DNA of 40,118 bases from Actinomycetes bacterium (GTDB lineage: Bacteria; Actinomycetota; Actinomycetes; Streptosporangiales; Streptosporangiaceae), in NCBI GenBank assembly GCA_025964575.1, contig JAOPYO010000465.1:1-40118 (forward strand), written 5' to 3'. Shown here piece after piece: positions 1 through 8,385 of the stretch (position 1 is the first letter of the stretch; each line of letters starts with the position of its first letter). A program made the translations under genes and the position numbers. The notes beneath the pieces were generated by a model, which made no database searches, was not told where the DNA came from, and saw only the letters and a list, made by a program, of their open reading frames with translations.

Positions 1-2469
1 GCCGCCGCGCGGGCCGCAGCGCGCGCCGGCGCCCGGGTGATCCTCGCCGACGAGCAGGCCGAGCTCGGCGGCTCCCTGCTCACGCGGCCCGGCCAGGCCG
101 GGCTCGCTGAGGCCACCGCTGAGGCCACCGCCGTCCTGGCCGGCTCACCCGAGGTGACCGTGCTGACCCGGACCACTGTGACCGGTTACTACGATCACGA
201 CTTCCTCGTCGCTGTGCAGCGCCGCACGGACCATCTCGGCGGCCGTGCCCCGTCCTGGAAGGCGCGCCAGCGCCTCTGGCGGATCCGGGCCCGGCGCGTC
301 GTGCTGGCCACCGGAGCACTGGAACGTCCCATCCTGTTCGCCGGCAACGACCGGCCGGGGATCATGTTGGCCGGTGCGGCGGCGGCGTACGCTCACCGCT
401 ATGGCGTGCTCGCCGGACGGCGCGCGGTGGTCTTCGGTGCCCATGACGCCGCGCTCTCCGCCGCGCTCGACCTGCTGGATGCCGGCGTGGAGCTGGCCGG
501 CGTGCTGGATGCGCGGGAGGTCGTCGAGGGCGAGCTGATCCGGCGGCTCTCCGCCCGCGGGGTGCCCGTGCTGGCCGGACATGGCGTGGCGGGCACCGAG
601 GGCGCCGTTGACGGCGTACTCACCGCCGCCCTGGTGGCACCTCTGTCAGGGCGGGGCGGCACGCGGCGGGTGGAATGCGATCTGCTCGCCGTGTCCGGCG
701 GCTGGAACCCCAACGTCCATCTGTTCAGTCAAAGCGGCGGCCGCACCCGCTGGTCGGACGAGGCCGCGGCCTTCGTGCCGGAAGGGACCGGTCGTGGCAC
801 GGCGGTGTGCGCCGGCGGGGCCCGCGGCACCCCGGAGCTCGCGGACGCGGTCGCCGAAGGTGCCCGGGCCGGGGCCGAGGCGGCGCAGGCGTGCGGGTTC
901 GCCGCGGACACGGCGCCGTCGCCGGCGTGGGCGGCCGTCGCCGCGGCGCCGGTGACCGGATCTCCGCCCGCCGCATTCTGGCTGGTGGAGCCCGCCGCGG
1001 AGGCGGACGGTGAGGTGTTCGTGGACCTCCAGCGCGACGCGACCCTGCAGGACGTGCGCCGCGCGGTCGGGGCCGGGCTGACCTCGAGCGAGCACGTCAA
1101 GCGCTACACCACGATCGGGACCGCGGCCGACCAGGGCCGCACCTCGGGCGTCACCACCGTGGGACTGCTGGGCCGGCTGCTCGGCCGTCCCATGGACGAG
1201 ATCGGCACCACCACGTACCGGCCACCGTACGCCCCGCTGTCGTTCGCGCTGCTCGCCGGGCGTGACCGGGGAGAGCTGCTCGAACCGGTGCGCCGCACGC
1301 CCATGCACGAATGGCACCAGGCGCAGGGCGCGTTGTTCGAGGACGTCGGCCAGTGGAAACGGCCGTGGTACTACCCGCGCCCGGGCGAGAGCATGGAGCA
1401 GTCGGTGCTCCGCGAGTGCCACGCCGCCCGCGAGGCCGTGGCCGTGCTCGACGCCTCGACGCTGGGCAAGATCGACATTCAGGGGCCGGACGCGGCCGAG
1501 TTCCTCGACCGGATATACACCAACAAGTTCTCCTCACTTGCCGTGGGCCGCTGCCGTTATGGCGTGATGTGCACCGCCGACGGCATGGTCTTCGATGACG
1601 GTGTCACGGCGCGGCTCGGCCCGGAGCGTTTCCACCTGACGACGACCACCGGCAACGCCGCCACCGTGCTCGACTGGCTGGAGGAGTGGCTGCAGACCGA
1701 GTGGCCGGACCTGCGCGTCTCCTGCACGTCGGTGACCGATCAGTGGGCGACCGTCGCCGTGGTCGGACCGCGATCGCGGGACGTGCTCGCCGGTCTGGCC
1801 CGGGGCCTGGACCTGGACGACTTCCCGTTCATGGCCGTTCAGGACGCGACGGTCGCCGGCGTTCCGGCACGCGTGTTCCGCATCAGCTTCACCGGCGAGC
1901 TGTCCTACGAGATCAATGTCCCGGCGTGGCACGGCCTGGCGGTGTGGGAGGCGGTCATGGCCGCCGGAGAGCCCTATGGGATCACCTCCTACGGCACCGA
2001 GACCATGCATGTGCTCCGCGCGGAGAAGGGATTCATCGTCGTGGGGCAGGAGACCGACGGCACGGTGACCCCACCGGACGCCGGGCTCTCCTGGGCGGTG
2101 TCGAAGGCCAAGAGCTTCGTCGGGAAGCGGTCGTTGCGCCGCGCCGACACGGTGCGCGCGGATCGCAAGGGTCTGGTGGGCCTGCGGCCCGCGGACGGTT
2201 CCGTGCGGCTGGCCGAGGGCGCCCAGCTGGTCGCCGGACCGCCGCCGGCCGACGTCACGCCGGACGCGCCGGTGCCCATGCTCGGGCACGTCACCTCCGC
2301 CTACCGCGGCACGGTCGGATCGTTCGCGCTGGCGCTGGTCAGCGGCGGTATGGACCGAGAGGGCGAGACGCTCTACGCCGTCCACGACGGCGAGGCGGTG
2401 CCGGTGCTCGTCACCGACCCGGTGTTCTACGACAAGGAAGGAGCGCGCCGTGACGGCGACGCCTCGTAG
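1..2469 (+). CDS. soxA: Sarcosine oxidase alpha subunit (5' end outside window)
   Basis: Large subunit of heterotetrameric sarcosine oxidase, a cytosolic flavoenzyme that demethylates sarcosine to glycine, passing the one-carbon unit to tetrahydrofolate and making H2O2. The frame is open to base 1; codons before the first possible start read GARVILADEQ, the end of the first beta-alpha-beta unit of an FAD/NAD-binding fold, so the true start lies upstream. The visible 822 residues hold the dinucleotide-binding region (about 1-330) and then a glycine-cleavage T-protein-like folate-binding half (about 430-820, with GEL SYEINVP and ETMHVLRAEKGF segments). The family is usually about 950 residues, so roughly 130 are missing. 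soxG starts inside its last codons. soxB and soxD are presumably upstream, as in the usual soxBDAG order, but cannot be seen. Confidence 0.93.
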   Translation, partial: AAARAAARAGARVILADEQAELGGSLLTRPGQAGLAEATAEATAVLAGSPEVTVLTRTTVTGYYDHDFLVAVQRRTDHLGGRAPSWKARQRLWRIRARRVVLATGALERPILFAGNDRPGIMLAGAAAAYAHRYGVLAGRRAVVFGAHDAALSAALDLLDAGVELAGVLDAREVVEGELIRRLSARGVPVLAGHGVAGTEGAVDGVLTAALVAPLSGRGGTRRVECDLLAVSGGWNPNVHLFSQSGGRTRWSDEAAAFVPEGTGRGTAVCAGGARGTPELADAVAEGARAGAEAAQACGFAADTAPSPAWAAVAAAPVTGSPPAAFWLVEPAAEADGEVFVDLQRDATLQDVRRAVGAGLTSSEHVKRYTTIGTAADQGRTSGVTTVGLLGRLLGRPMDEIGTTTYRPPYAPLSFALLAGRDRGELLEPVRRTPMHEWHQAQGALFEDVGQWKRPWYYPRPGESMEQSVLRECHAAREAVAVLDASTLGKIDIQGPDAAEFLDRIYTNKFSSLAVGRCRYGVMCTADGMVFDDGVTARLGPERFHLTTTTGNAATVLDWLEEWLQTEWPDLRVSCTSVTDQWATVAVVGPRSRDVLAGLARGLDLDDFPFMAVQDATVAGVPARVFRISFTGELSYEINVPAWHGLAVWEAVMAAGEPYGITSYGTETMHVLRAEKGFIVVGQETDGTVTPPDAGLSWAVSKAKSFVGKRSLRRADTVRADRKGLVGLRPADGSVRLAEGAQLVAGPPPADVTPDAPVPMLGHVTSAYRGTVGSFALALVSGGMDREGETLYAVHDGEAVPVLVTDPVFYDKEGARRDGDAS

Positions 2470-3013
2470 CCCGCTGCGGCACCTGACGGACGCCCTCGAA
2501 CGCACCGATGGAGCGGTGCGGCTGCGGGAGCTGCCGTTCCGCTCCCAGGTCGAGCTCCGCGCCGATGAGGCGCCGGCCACGGTGGGCGCCTTCCTCGGGT
2601 GCGAGCTGCCGGGCCCCGGTGCGGTGTCGGGCGACGGCCGGCGGTCGGTGCTGTGGTGTGGTCCGGGGTGGTACCTCGTCGTCGACGCGCCGGGCTCGGC
2701 CCCAGGCCTGGAGGCCGGGCTGCGCGAGGCGCTCGGGGAGACCTTCGGTGCCGTCGTGGACATCTCGGCGCAGCGCACCGTGCTCGAGCTGTCCGGTTCA
2801 CGGGCACGGGAGGTCCTGGCGCACGGCTGCTCACTGGACCTGCACTCCCGCACGTTCGGACCCGGCCGCTGCGCCCAGACCAACCTCGCCCAGGCCCAGG
2901 TGATCCTGCACCAGACCGCCCCGGAGGCCTACCACGTGCTGGTTCGCGCCTCCTACGCCGACTACCTCGCCCGCTGGCTCCTCGACGCCATGACCGAGTA
3001 CCTCGCCGCCTGA
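2450..3013 (+). CDS. soxG: Sarcosine oxidase gamma subunit
   Basis: Small (187 aa) gamma subunit of heterotetrameric sarcosine oxidase, a T-protein-like fold that helps hold the complex together. The GTG start overlaps the soxA end by 20 bases, which supports translational coupling. Family features include an N-terminal LRELPFRSQVELR segment, a central RRSVLWCGPGWYLVVD segment, and a C-terminal AQAQVILHQ...YHVLVRASYADYLARWLLDAM. The length is normal. It closes the sox operon: a 13-bp stem hairpin covers its last codons and stop. No sarcosine transporter or serine hydroxymethyltransferase is visible next to it. Confidence 0.9.
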   Translation: MTATPRSPLRHLTDALERTDGAVRLRELPFRSQVELRADEAPATVGAFLGCELPGPGAVSGDGRRSVLWCGPGWYLVVDAPGSAPGLEAGLREALGETFGAVVDISAQRTVLELSGSRAREVLAHGCSLDLHSRTFGPGRCAQTNLAQAQVILHQTAPEAYHVLVRASYADYLARWLLDAMTEYLAA

Positions 3014-3034
3014 TGGGGTGACGAGGTACTCGGT
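2993..3034 (+). terminator. Hairpin at end of sox operon
   Basis: Perfect 13-bp inverted repeat: ACCGAGTACCTCG (2993-3005) and CGAGGTACTCGGT (3022-3034), with a 16-nt loop that contains the soxG stop codon. There is no T-run after it, as is common for actinobacterial terminators. It lies where soxG and the opposing ltrA transcript converge. Confidence 0.6.
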
Positions 3035-3225
3035 TGGAGGCGCCGGTGACGACGGCGATACGGCCGGAGAGTCGCAGGTCCATGGATGTCTCTTTCCAAC
3101 GATCGTCGAGCAGGGGAAGAGCGGCCTGTGGCGCTCACATGGGAATGAACACCGCCGCTCCCGTCGGGGTTGCGGGACGCGCGAGAATGAGCCCTGGCCG
3201 AGGGTACGGCTCGGAACCGGGTCGT

Positions 3226-4365
3226 TCAGGACTGCGCGGCCTCGGACCGGACGGCCCGGCTGACCACGAGGTGCTCCACCACGTTGAGTCCCACGGCGAC
3301 CGCCGCCAGCGCGCACAGCGCCGCCAGTGAGGGGACCAGGTGTGCGAAGGGCAGCAGCGCGAGCACGACGGCGGCGGCACCGAGGCGGGTGGTGGACCAT
3401 TTACGGAACATCTGCCACCGGGTGTATCCGAACGTCGCGAAGTACAGGGCGCAGCCGCCGAACAACAGCCCCGCCACCCCGTCGTGCAGGTGCTCGCCGG
3501 GGCGCACCATGGCCTCGGCCATGCCGACCGCCACCGCGATGATCGCGGCGATGAAGGACAGGTGCCCGTAGGACAGCACCCGCCGCACGACGTCGGCCCG
3601 TACGGACGCGGTCTCCAGCGCATGCCGCACGGCATCGGCGGCGAACGCGAAGTACACCCACCACAGGGCGCAGGCCAGCACGAACGCCGCGGCGACGGCC
3701 ACCACCACCGCCCCCTTCAGGTCCGTGGCCGACGCGGCGGGACCGCCGATCGCGACGATCGACTCGCCCAGCGCGATGATCAGGAACAGCCCGAACCGTT
3801 CCGGCAGGTGCTCCGGGTGGAACCGGACCTTCACCAGCCACCGGCGGGTCAGCGCCGGGGTCGCCAGATCGGAGAACGCGGCGATCGCCCATACCGTCAC
3901 CCGCGCAGGCTCGTCCAGGAAGCCGCCGATCAGCAGGAGCGGGCCGCTGACGAACAGGGCGACGGAGACCGGGCTCAGCACGAGGCCGCGGCCGCGGGAC
4001 ACCAGAGCCGCCAGGAGGATCCGGGCGGCGAAATAGGAGGCGCCGAACAACACCCCCCGGTCTCCGTACACGCCAGGGGTCGCCAGTGCCATGAACAGGC
4101 TGCACAGTCCGATCGCGAAGATGCCCAACCGGTTCAGCGGGTTGTCGACGTCGTGGGTGTTGGCCAGAACGGACGTGCCGACCCACACCCAGTAGATCGG
4201 GATGAAGATGACCAGCGCCCGGCCGGCGCCCGCCCACGAATGGTCGTGGTGCAGCAGCGCCGAGACCTCGGTGACGGCGAACACGAACACCAGGTCGAAG
4301 AACAGTTCCGCCCAGGTGACCCGTTTCTGGGAGAGCCGTTCCCCGGTGGTCCCCGGTTCGCTCAC
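3226..4365 (-). CDS. Low temperature requirement protein A (LtrA) family membrane protein
   Basis: 379-aa polytopic membrane protein of the LtrA family, named from a Listeria gene needed for growth in the cold; its biochemical role is unknown. The N-terminal signature VTWAELFFDLVFVFAVTEVS matches the family, followed by about ten hydrophobic segments and the RWLVKVRFHPEHLPERFGLFLIIALGESIVAIGG region characteristic of LtrA. The GTG start has a purine-rich AAAGGGTG stretch upstream. It converges with soxG across a 212-bp gap and shares its strand with the broken aldo/keto reductase upstream, from which a strong hairpin separates it. Family assignment is firm; function is not. Confidence 0.88.
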   Translation of the reverse strand: MSEPGTTGERLSQKRVTWAELFFDLVFVFAVTEVSALLHHDHSWAGAGRALVIFIPIYWVWVGTSVLANTHDVDNPLNRLGIFAIGLCSLFMALATPGVYGDRGVLFGASYFAARILLAALVSRGRGLVLSPVSVALFVSGPLLLIGGFLDEPARVTVWAIAAFSDLATPALTRRWLVKVRFHPEHLPERFGLFLIIALGESIVAIGGPAASATDLKGAVVVAVAAAFVLACALWWVYFAFAADAVRHALETASVRADVVRRVLSYGHLSFIAAIIAVAVGMAEAMVRPGEHLHDGVAGLLFGGCALYFATFGYTRWQMFRKWSTTRLGAAAVVLALLPFAHLVPSLAALCALAAVAVGLNVVEHLVVSRAVRSEAAQS

Positions 4366-4459
4366 GCGCCCACACCCTTTCCGGCGACTCCACGCATTCG
4401 CCCGCCGCAGGGGGAGGGGCGGGCAGCTCGCATCGTAACGACGCTCGCCGCCGGAACGC

Positions 4460-4498
4460 GTCTCGGCCGCCGCCCATTCCCGCGGCGGCGGCCGAGAC
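4460..4498 (-). terminator. Strong hairpin after the aldo/keto reductase remnant
   Basis: Perfect 15-bp stem: 4460-4474 (GTCTCGGCCGCCGCC) pairs with 4484-4498, loop 9 nt. It lies just downstream, on the minus strand, of the stop codon of the remnant at 4510. It looks like that gene's original terminator, kept although the gene body is gone, and it now insulates ltrA. Confidence 0.65.
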
Positions 4499-4509
4499 CA
4501 GGCGCATGA

Positions 4510-4660
4510 TCAGCGGTTGACGCCCCGCATGGCCTCGGCGGTGTAGCGTTCGCCCGCGACCGCATCCCGCGGTGCCGCCTTCTCCAGTGCCGCCAGATCC
4601 TCGTCGGTCAGCCGCAGGTCCGCGGCGGCGGCGTTCTGCTCCAGATACGTGCGGCGCTCT
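4510..4660 (-). pseudogene. C-terminal stump of a deleted aldo/keto reductase
   Basis: On the minus strand about 49 codons read ERRTYLEQN...LRLTDEDLAALEKAAP...AGERYTAEAMRGVNR and then TGA. This is the usual last 50 residues of NADPH-dependent aldo/keto reductases (the YLEQN-LTDEDLAAL-GERY end). An in-frame TGA lies immediately upstream and no start or catalytic core is present; the merR stop is only about 10 bases away. Genes like this often sit beside a MerR regulator that controls them, so a deletion probably removed some 280 codons between merR and this end. It is not the same lineage as the intact aldo/keto reductase at 24313-25347, whose C-terminus differs. Confidence 0.75.
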
Positions 4661-4670
4661 CAAATGGATG

Positions 4671-5081
4671 TCAGGCGGGTGAGGAGAGGGCGGGAGGTCC
4701 GGCCACCGCCGCGTAACGCTTCTCGATCTCCTCATACGACTCGATCTTGCTATCGATGAGGGCGAGATCCTGTTGCAGTTGCGCGATGCGGGCGGCCACC
4801 GCCGCCCGGTGGTCGAGCAACAGCCGCCTGCGTTCGGGGGCGGTGCGCTCACCTGCCTGGACGAACTCGAAGTAGCGGCGCACCTCGGCGATCGGCATGC
4901 CGGTCTCGCGCAGCCGGGTCAGCATCCGGATGCGGCTGAGATCCCGGGAGGTGTAGCGCCGGTGGCCGTTCCCGCCGCGCTGCGGCGGTTCCAGCAGACC
5001 CGCCCGCTCGTAGTAGCGCAGCGTGTGGGCGGTCAATCCGGTGTCCGCCGCGACCTCGGCGATGGTGAGCCCCTCGTCCAT
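4671..5081 (-). CDS. MerR-family transcriptional regulator
   Basis: 136-aa DNA-binding activator/repressor. The N-terminal winged helix is typical of MerR: TIAEVAADTGLTAHTLRYYE (about 6-25), then GLLEPPQRGGNGHRRYTSRDLSRIRML. A coiled dimerisation helix follows (about 85-120). No cysteine cluster for metal binding is visible, so it belongs to the small MerR group that responds to electrophiles or other organic signals and often controls aldo/keto reductases. The ATG start has GGTAGGGG upstream. A perfect 18-bp palindrome lies 16 bases upstream of the start and probably binds this protein. Its likely target gene, an aldo/keto reductase, survives only as a stump directly downstream. Confidence 0.88.
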   Translation of the reverse strand: MDEGLTIAEVAADTGLTAHTLRYYERAGLLEPPQRGGNGHRRYTSRDLSRIRMLTRLRETGMPIAEVRRYFEFVQAGERTAPERRRLLLDHRAAVAARIAQLQQDLALIDSKIESYEEIEKRYAAVAGPPALSSPA

Positions 5082-5097
5082 GGCCCCTACCTTTCCG

Positions 5098-5115
5098 CTT
5101 AGAGCGCGCTCTAAG
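5098..5115 (-). promoter_or_regulatory. 18-bp perfect palindrome, probable MerR operator with -35 box
   Basis: CTTAGAGCG/CGCTCTAAG is a perfect palindrome. On the minus strand TTGACT (5119-5114), a good -35 hexamer, runs into it, so the palindrome fills the spacer, the position MerR proteins use. The -10 hexamer expected 19-20 bases on (AAAGGT/AAGGTA) is weak. The palindrome also contains the stop codon of dedA, so this promoter lies inside the dedA 3' end. Confidence 0.7.
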
Positions 5116-5785
5116 TCAAATGGCCGGGTTGTGCCTCTTCGGTGAGCGCGCTCTCGGCCCGCATCACGGCGACGCCTTCGACGACCGGGGTGCGAAGCCG
5201 GCGCAGATGCCGTATGCCCTCGACCAGTGCGGTGATGGTCACCGCCAGGCCGATACTGAAGAGCACACCTCTCGCGGGATGCCCCTCGAACGCCACCCCG
5301 CCCACATAACCGATCAAGGTCGAGGTGAAGGCCCAGCTCAGCGTGCCGATACTGTCGAAAAAGGAGAACGACCGCAACGGATAACCGACGGCACCCATCG
5401 TCATCGTGGCCGCGTTACGGCCTCCGGCGATATAGCGGGCGACCACCAGGATCAGCCCCCCGCGAGCGGCCAGGGTCCGGCCCGCCCAGTCCAGCAGATT
5501 ACCTCTCCTGGTGCCTGGAGGCAGCCAGCGGCCCAGCCGGCCACCCGAGGACCGGCCGATCAGGTAGGCCAGATGGTCGCCGATGAACGCGCCCGAGGCC
5601 CCCAGCGCGACGACGAGGAAGAAGTTCGGGGGGCCGCTCGCGGCGTACATGCCGGCCGTGATGAGCAGGCTCTCGGCGGGAAGCACGGGCAGGACACCGT
5701 CGAACAGGGCCATCGCGAACAGGAGGAGATATGCCCATGGAGAGGTGACCGCTCCAGTGAGCATATCGAGAACGGTGTCGATCAC
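5111..5785 (-). CDS. DedA-family membrane protein
   Basis: 224-aa integral membrane protein of the DedA (VTT/SNARE-associated) family, proposed lipid scramblases or transporters linked to membrane homeostasis. Visible family features: FDGVLPVLPAES near the N-terminus, GDHLAYLIGRSSG, and the conserved R-x3-GGR motif (VVARYIAGGRNAATMTMG), plus hydrophobic segments before and after. The GTG start has no clear ribosome-binding site; an internal ATG (MLTGAVTSPWAY) is an alternative. Its TAG stop lies inside the merR operator palindrome. It is not obviously linked in function to its neighbours. Confidence 0.85.
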   Translation of the reverse strand: MIDTVLDMLTGAVTSPWAYLLLFAMALFDGVLPVLPAESLLITAGMYAASGPPNFFLVVALGASGAFIGDHLAYLIGRSSGGRLGRWLPPGTRRGNLLDWAGRTLAARGGLILVVARYIAGGRNAATMTMGAVGYPLRSFSFFDSIGTLSWAFTSTLIGYVGGVAFEGHPARGVLFSIGLAVTITALVEGIRHLRRLRTPVVEGVAVMRAESALTEEAQPGHLT

Positions 5786-5930
5786 TACTGAATTGTCGCG
5801 CTTGGGTCATGTGAGCGCTTCATGCGGGGGGAGGACCTGCGTTCATCTCTGAGGAGGATCCCGTCCGACCCCCAGGGCCGATCCACCTACATCGCAAGAG
5901 GTAGCCCTCCTGAACTGCGGAACTCCACCA

Positions 5931-6989
5931 TCAGGCGTCGGAGACCCGCAAGAGCGGGTGGACGCGCATCGCCGCCTCCAGTTCACCGGGAAGCTCATCC
6001 CGGTAGCGCCCGAGAGTGGACAGGTCGGCATGGCCCAGGACCCGCCGCACGGCATCCATGTCGGTGGCCGCCGCGAGCAGGTGCGTGGCCGTGGTGTGCC
6101 GTAGCCCATGCGGCGTGACACTGCGGCGGCGCCCCGGATCCACCCGGGCCAGGATCCGATCGATCACGGCCTGCACGTCCCCGCGCGCGAGGCGCTTTCC
6201 CCGCCAGGACAACAGCAATGCCCTGGGCTCGGCCCCGCGGTCGAGGCGCGAGCGTCCCTCGGCCAGGTAGGCGTCCAGGATCCGGGTGACCGCCTGGGGG
6301 AGCGGGAGGTCACGGGTCCGGCCGCCCTTGCCGAAGATCCGCCAATAGCGGATGCCGCCGTTCACGAAGAAATCCTCGACGTTCGCCCTGGTCAGCTCCG
6401 ATACGCGTGGTCCTACGGCGGTCAGCAGCAGCACGATGAGCGCATCGCGCAGCTCGGTGCGCTGATCACTGCGCCTGCCTTCGTCGGTGTCGGTGTCGGC
6501 CGTTCGCTGCGCCGCTCCCAGAAGTCCCTCGGCCTGCTCGAGGGTGAGGGCTCTGCGCTGCGAACGCAGGCCGCCGCGCTGCTTGGACGTCACCGTCGTG
6601 GCCTGCATGGGGTTGAGCTGCACCCAGCCGGCGATCGTCGCGTGGTGGAAGAAGGCCGACACCGATCGGCGGAATCTGGCCTGCGACGCCGGGCTCTGCG
6701 AAGAGTCCTTGCCGACCGTGCGCTTCCGGCCATCGGGCCTGCGGGCGAAGGCGAGCAGGATGGCGTCGATGTCATCGCCGGCCAGGTCGTCGAGCATCCT
6801 GTCCGCGCCGGCGAGCTCCGCGAAGGTCGCCACGTCACGGTTGTAGACCTCCGCCGTGCCGGGGGAGAACTGACCTGTAACGGTCTTGGCCTGCACCATC
6901 TCGACGTAGGAGTCGACGGCGTGTTGGACGGTGACGTGTTGAAGGTCCGCGGGGCGCATGGGCTGGACCATAGCGCCGGGGTCCGACAT
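5931..6989 (-). CDS. Tyrosine recombinase (phage-integrase family)
   Basis: 352-aa site-specific recombinase. An N-terminal SAM-like DNA-binding domain (about 22-135) is followed by a catalytic domain with all expected residues: R195 (GPRVSEL), K221 (FGKGGRTRDLPL), H294 and R297 (HGLRHTTATHLL), H320 (LGHADLSTL) and the nucleophile Y329 (GRYRD). It therefore looks active. It stands alone: no excisionase, phage structural gene, transfer gene or tRNA attachment site is visible within several kb. The C-terminus after the tyrosine is short, as in XerC/XerD-like enzymes. It may be a leftover of an integrated element or a resident recombinase; nothing here identifies its target site. Confidence 0.88.
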   Translation of the reverse strand: MSDPGAMVQPMRPADLQHVTVQHAVDSYVEMVQAKTVTGQFSPGTAEVYNRDVATFAELAGADRMLDDLAGDDIDAILLAFARRPDGRKRTVGKDSSQSPASQARFRRSVSAFFHHATIAGWVQLNPMQATTVTSKQRGGLRSQRRALTLEQAEGLLGAAQRTADTDTDEGRRSDQRTELRDALIVLLLTAVGPRVSELTRANVEDFFVNGGIRYWRIFGKGGRTRDLPLPQAVTRILDAYLAEGRSRLDRGAEPRALLLSWRGKRLARGDVQAVIDRILARVDPGRRRSVTPHGLRHTTATHLLAAATDMDAVRRVLGHADLSTLGRYRDELPGELEAAMRVHPLLRVSDA

Positions 6990-7054
6990 TCCCGGCTGAG
7001 GCGGTGCTGGAGAGGTTCGGCGGGGCTTCGACCGGGGAGGCCGGGCGCGATGCG

Positions 7055-8272
7055 CTACCCCGCTTCGCCGGTGGGCGTGGCCTGATCGGGCGAGGGGCGG
7101 CCGGACAGCAGGCGCCGCCGTGCCGCTGGCTCCAGGGCGGCGTCGACGGCGGTCCAGGCCATCGCCAGGGCGCCTTCGATGAGGGCGCGGTCGGCGGCCG
7201 GCCGGATCGCGCAGGCGGCGAACTCCTCCTGGTGCTGACCGACCTGGCCGGAACCGATGTCGATCAGCGGCTGGATGGCGGGCAGGGCGAGCGAGACGTT
7301 CGCCATGTCCGTCGAGGCGATCATCCGTTCCTCGGCGGGAGTGAGCACGGGAAAGACCCGGCCCGCCGCCGTGGCGTTCCGATGATACGCCGCGACGAGT
7401 TCCGGGTCGTGGCGGAACTCTGAATAGGCGGGCGAGGGCGACGTCAGGGCGAGGGTGGCCCCGGTCGCCAGTGCCCCGGCTTCGAAGCAGGCCCGGACGC
7501 GGGACTCGAGGCGGGCGAGCTCGTCGAGGGTGCGCGCTCGTACGTAGTAGCTGGCCTCGGTGTGCGCGGGCACCACGTTGGGCACCTGGCCGCCTGTGGT
7601 GACGATGCCGTGGATCCGCTGGTCGCCCGGGATGTGCTGGCGCAGCAGCCCGATGGCCACCTGGGCCACGGTCAGCGCGTCCGCCGCGTTGATCCCGTCC
7701 TCGGGGCAGGCCGAGGCGTGCGAGGCCCGCCCTTCGTACTCGACCTGGAGCTGGGCGCGGGCGAGCGCCGGCGGGTCGAGCCGCTCGTGCGGCGCGGGGT
7801 GGACCATCATCGCGGCGTGCACGCCGTCGAAGCCGCCGCGCCGGAGCATGAGCACCTTGCCGCCGCCGTTCTCCTCGGCGGGCGTGCCGATCACCTTGAC
7901 GGTGACGCCCAGGTCGTCGGCGACCTTGGCCAGCGCCAGCCCGGCGCCGACGGCGGCGGCGGCGATGATGTTGTGCCCGCAGGCGTGGCCGATGCCGGGC
8001 AGCGCGTCGTACTCCGCGCAGATGCCGATGACGAGCGGGCCGCTGCCGGCGGTGGCGGTCCAGGCCGTGGGCAGGTCACAGACGCCCCGCTCGACGTGGA
8101 ATCCGTGGTCGCTGAGTTCGGAGGCCAGCCACCCGCAGGCCCGCTCCTCCTCGAACCCGAGTTCGGGGTGGGCGTGCAGCCGGTGACTCAGGGCGATCAG
8201 CGGCTCCGTGTGCCGGGTCAGTTCCTGGTGCGCGGCGGCCTTGACCGCCTGGGCAGGGTCCTCGGAGCGCAT
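7055..8272 (-). CDS. M20-family amidohydrolase/aminoacylase
   Basis: 405-aa metal-dependent amidohydrolase of the M20D group (relatives of N-acyl amino acid hydrolases, hippuricase and AbgB p-aminobenzoyl-glutamate hydrolase). Metal and catalytic motifs are in place: AEYDALPG (D89), GHACGHN (H96, C98, H100), PAEENGGGK (E133/E134) and MVHPAPHE. The lid/dimerisation domain lies at about 180-290 (VEYEGRASHASACPEDGINAADA). No signal peptide, so it is cytosolic. It is transcribed away from the PucR-type regulator at 8409, which probably controls it. It would hydrolyse an amide or N-acyl bond in the substrate of the neighbouring pathway; the actual substrate cannot be read from sequence. The start is uncertain because no good ribosome-binding site precedes the ATG. 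Confidence 0.87.
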   Translation of the reverse strand: MRSEDPAQAVKAAAHQELTRHTEPLIALSHRLHAHPELGFEEERACGWLASELSDHGFHVERGVCDLPTAWTATAGSGPLVIGICAEYDALPGIGHACGHNIIAAAAVGAGLALAKVADDLGVTVKVIGTPAEENGGGKVLMLRRGGFDGVHAAMMVHPAPHERLDPPALARAQLQVEYEGRASHASACPEDGINAADALTVAQVAIGLLRQHIPGDQRIHGIVTTGGQVPNVVPAHTEASYYVRARTLDELARLESRVRACFEAGALATGATLALTSPSPAYSEFRHDPELVAAYHRNATAAGRVFPVLTPAEERMIASTDMANVSLALPAIQPLIDIGSGQVGQHQEEFAACAIRPAADRALIEGALAMAWTAVDAALEPAARRRLLSGRPSPDQATPTGEAG

Positions 8273-8350
8273 GAGGCGATTGTGGCAGACCCGACAGGTA
8301 CCTTTGCGGACACCTCTTCCCCTGAGGTTGGTCGGGTGTGCATGATCTGT

Positions 8351-8377
8351 CCATGTGTCGATATGCAGGTCACATGG
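8351..8377. promoter_or_regulatory. Inverted repeat in M20/pucR divergent promoter
   Basis: CCATGTG (8351-8357) and CACATGG (8371-8377) form a perfect 7-bp inverted repeat with a 13-bp spacer, about 20 bp centre to centre, in the 136-bp gap between two divergent genes. This is suitable spacing for a dimeric regulator; the PucR-type protein at 8409 is the natural candidate. Confidence 0.45.
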
Positions 8378-8385
8378 TTAACAGG

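Noticed and set aside
1534..2883. 449-codon antisense frame opposite soxA/soxG
   Set aside because: No recognisable domain; it mirrors the codon bias of the sense genes.
5931..8272. Prophage or integrative element boundary next to the recombinase
   Set aside because: No phage, conjugation or excisionase genes, no tRNA and no direct repeat were seen on either side.
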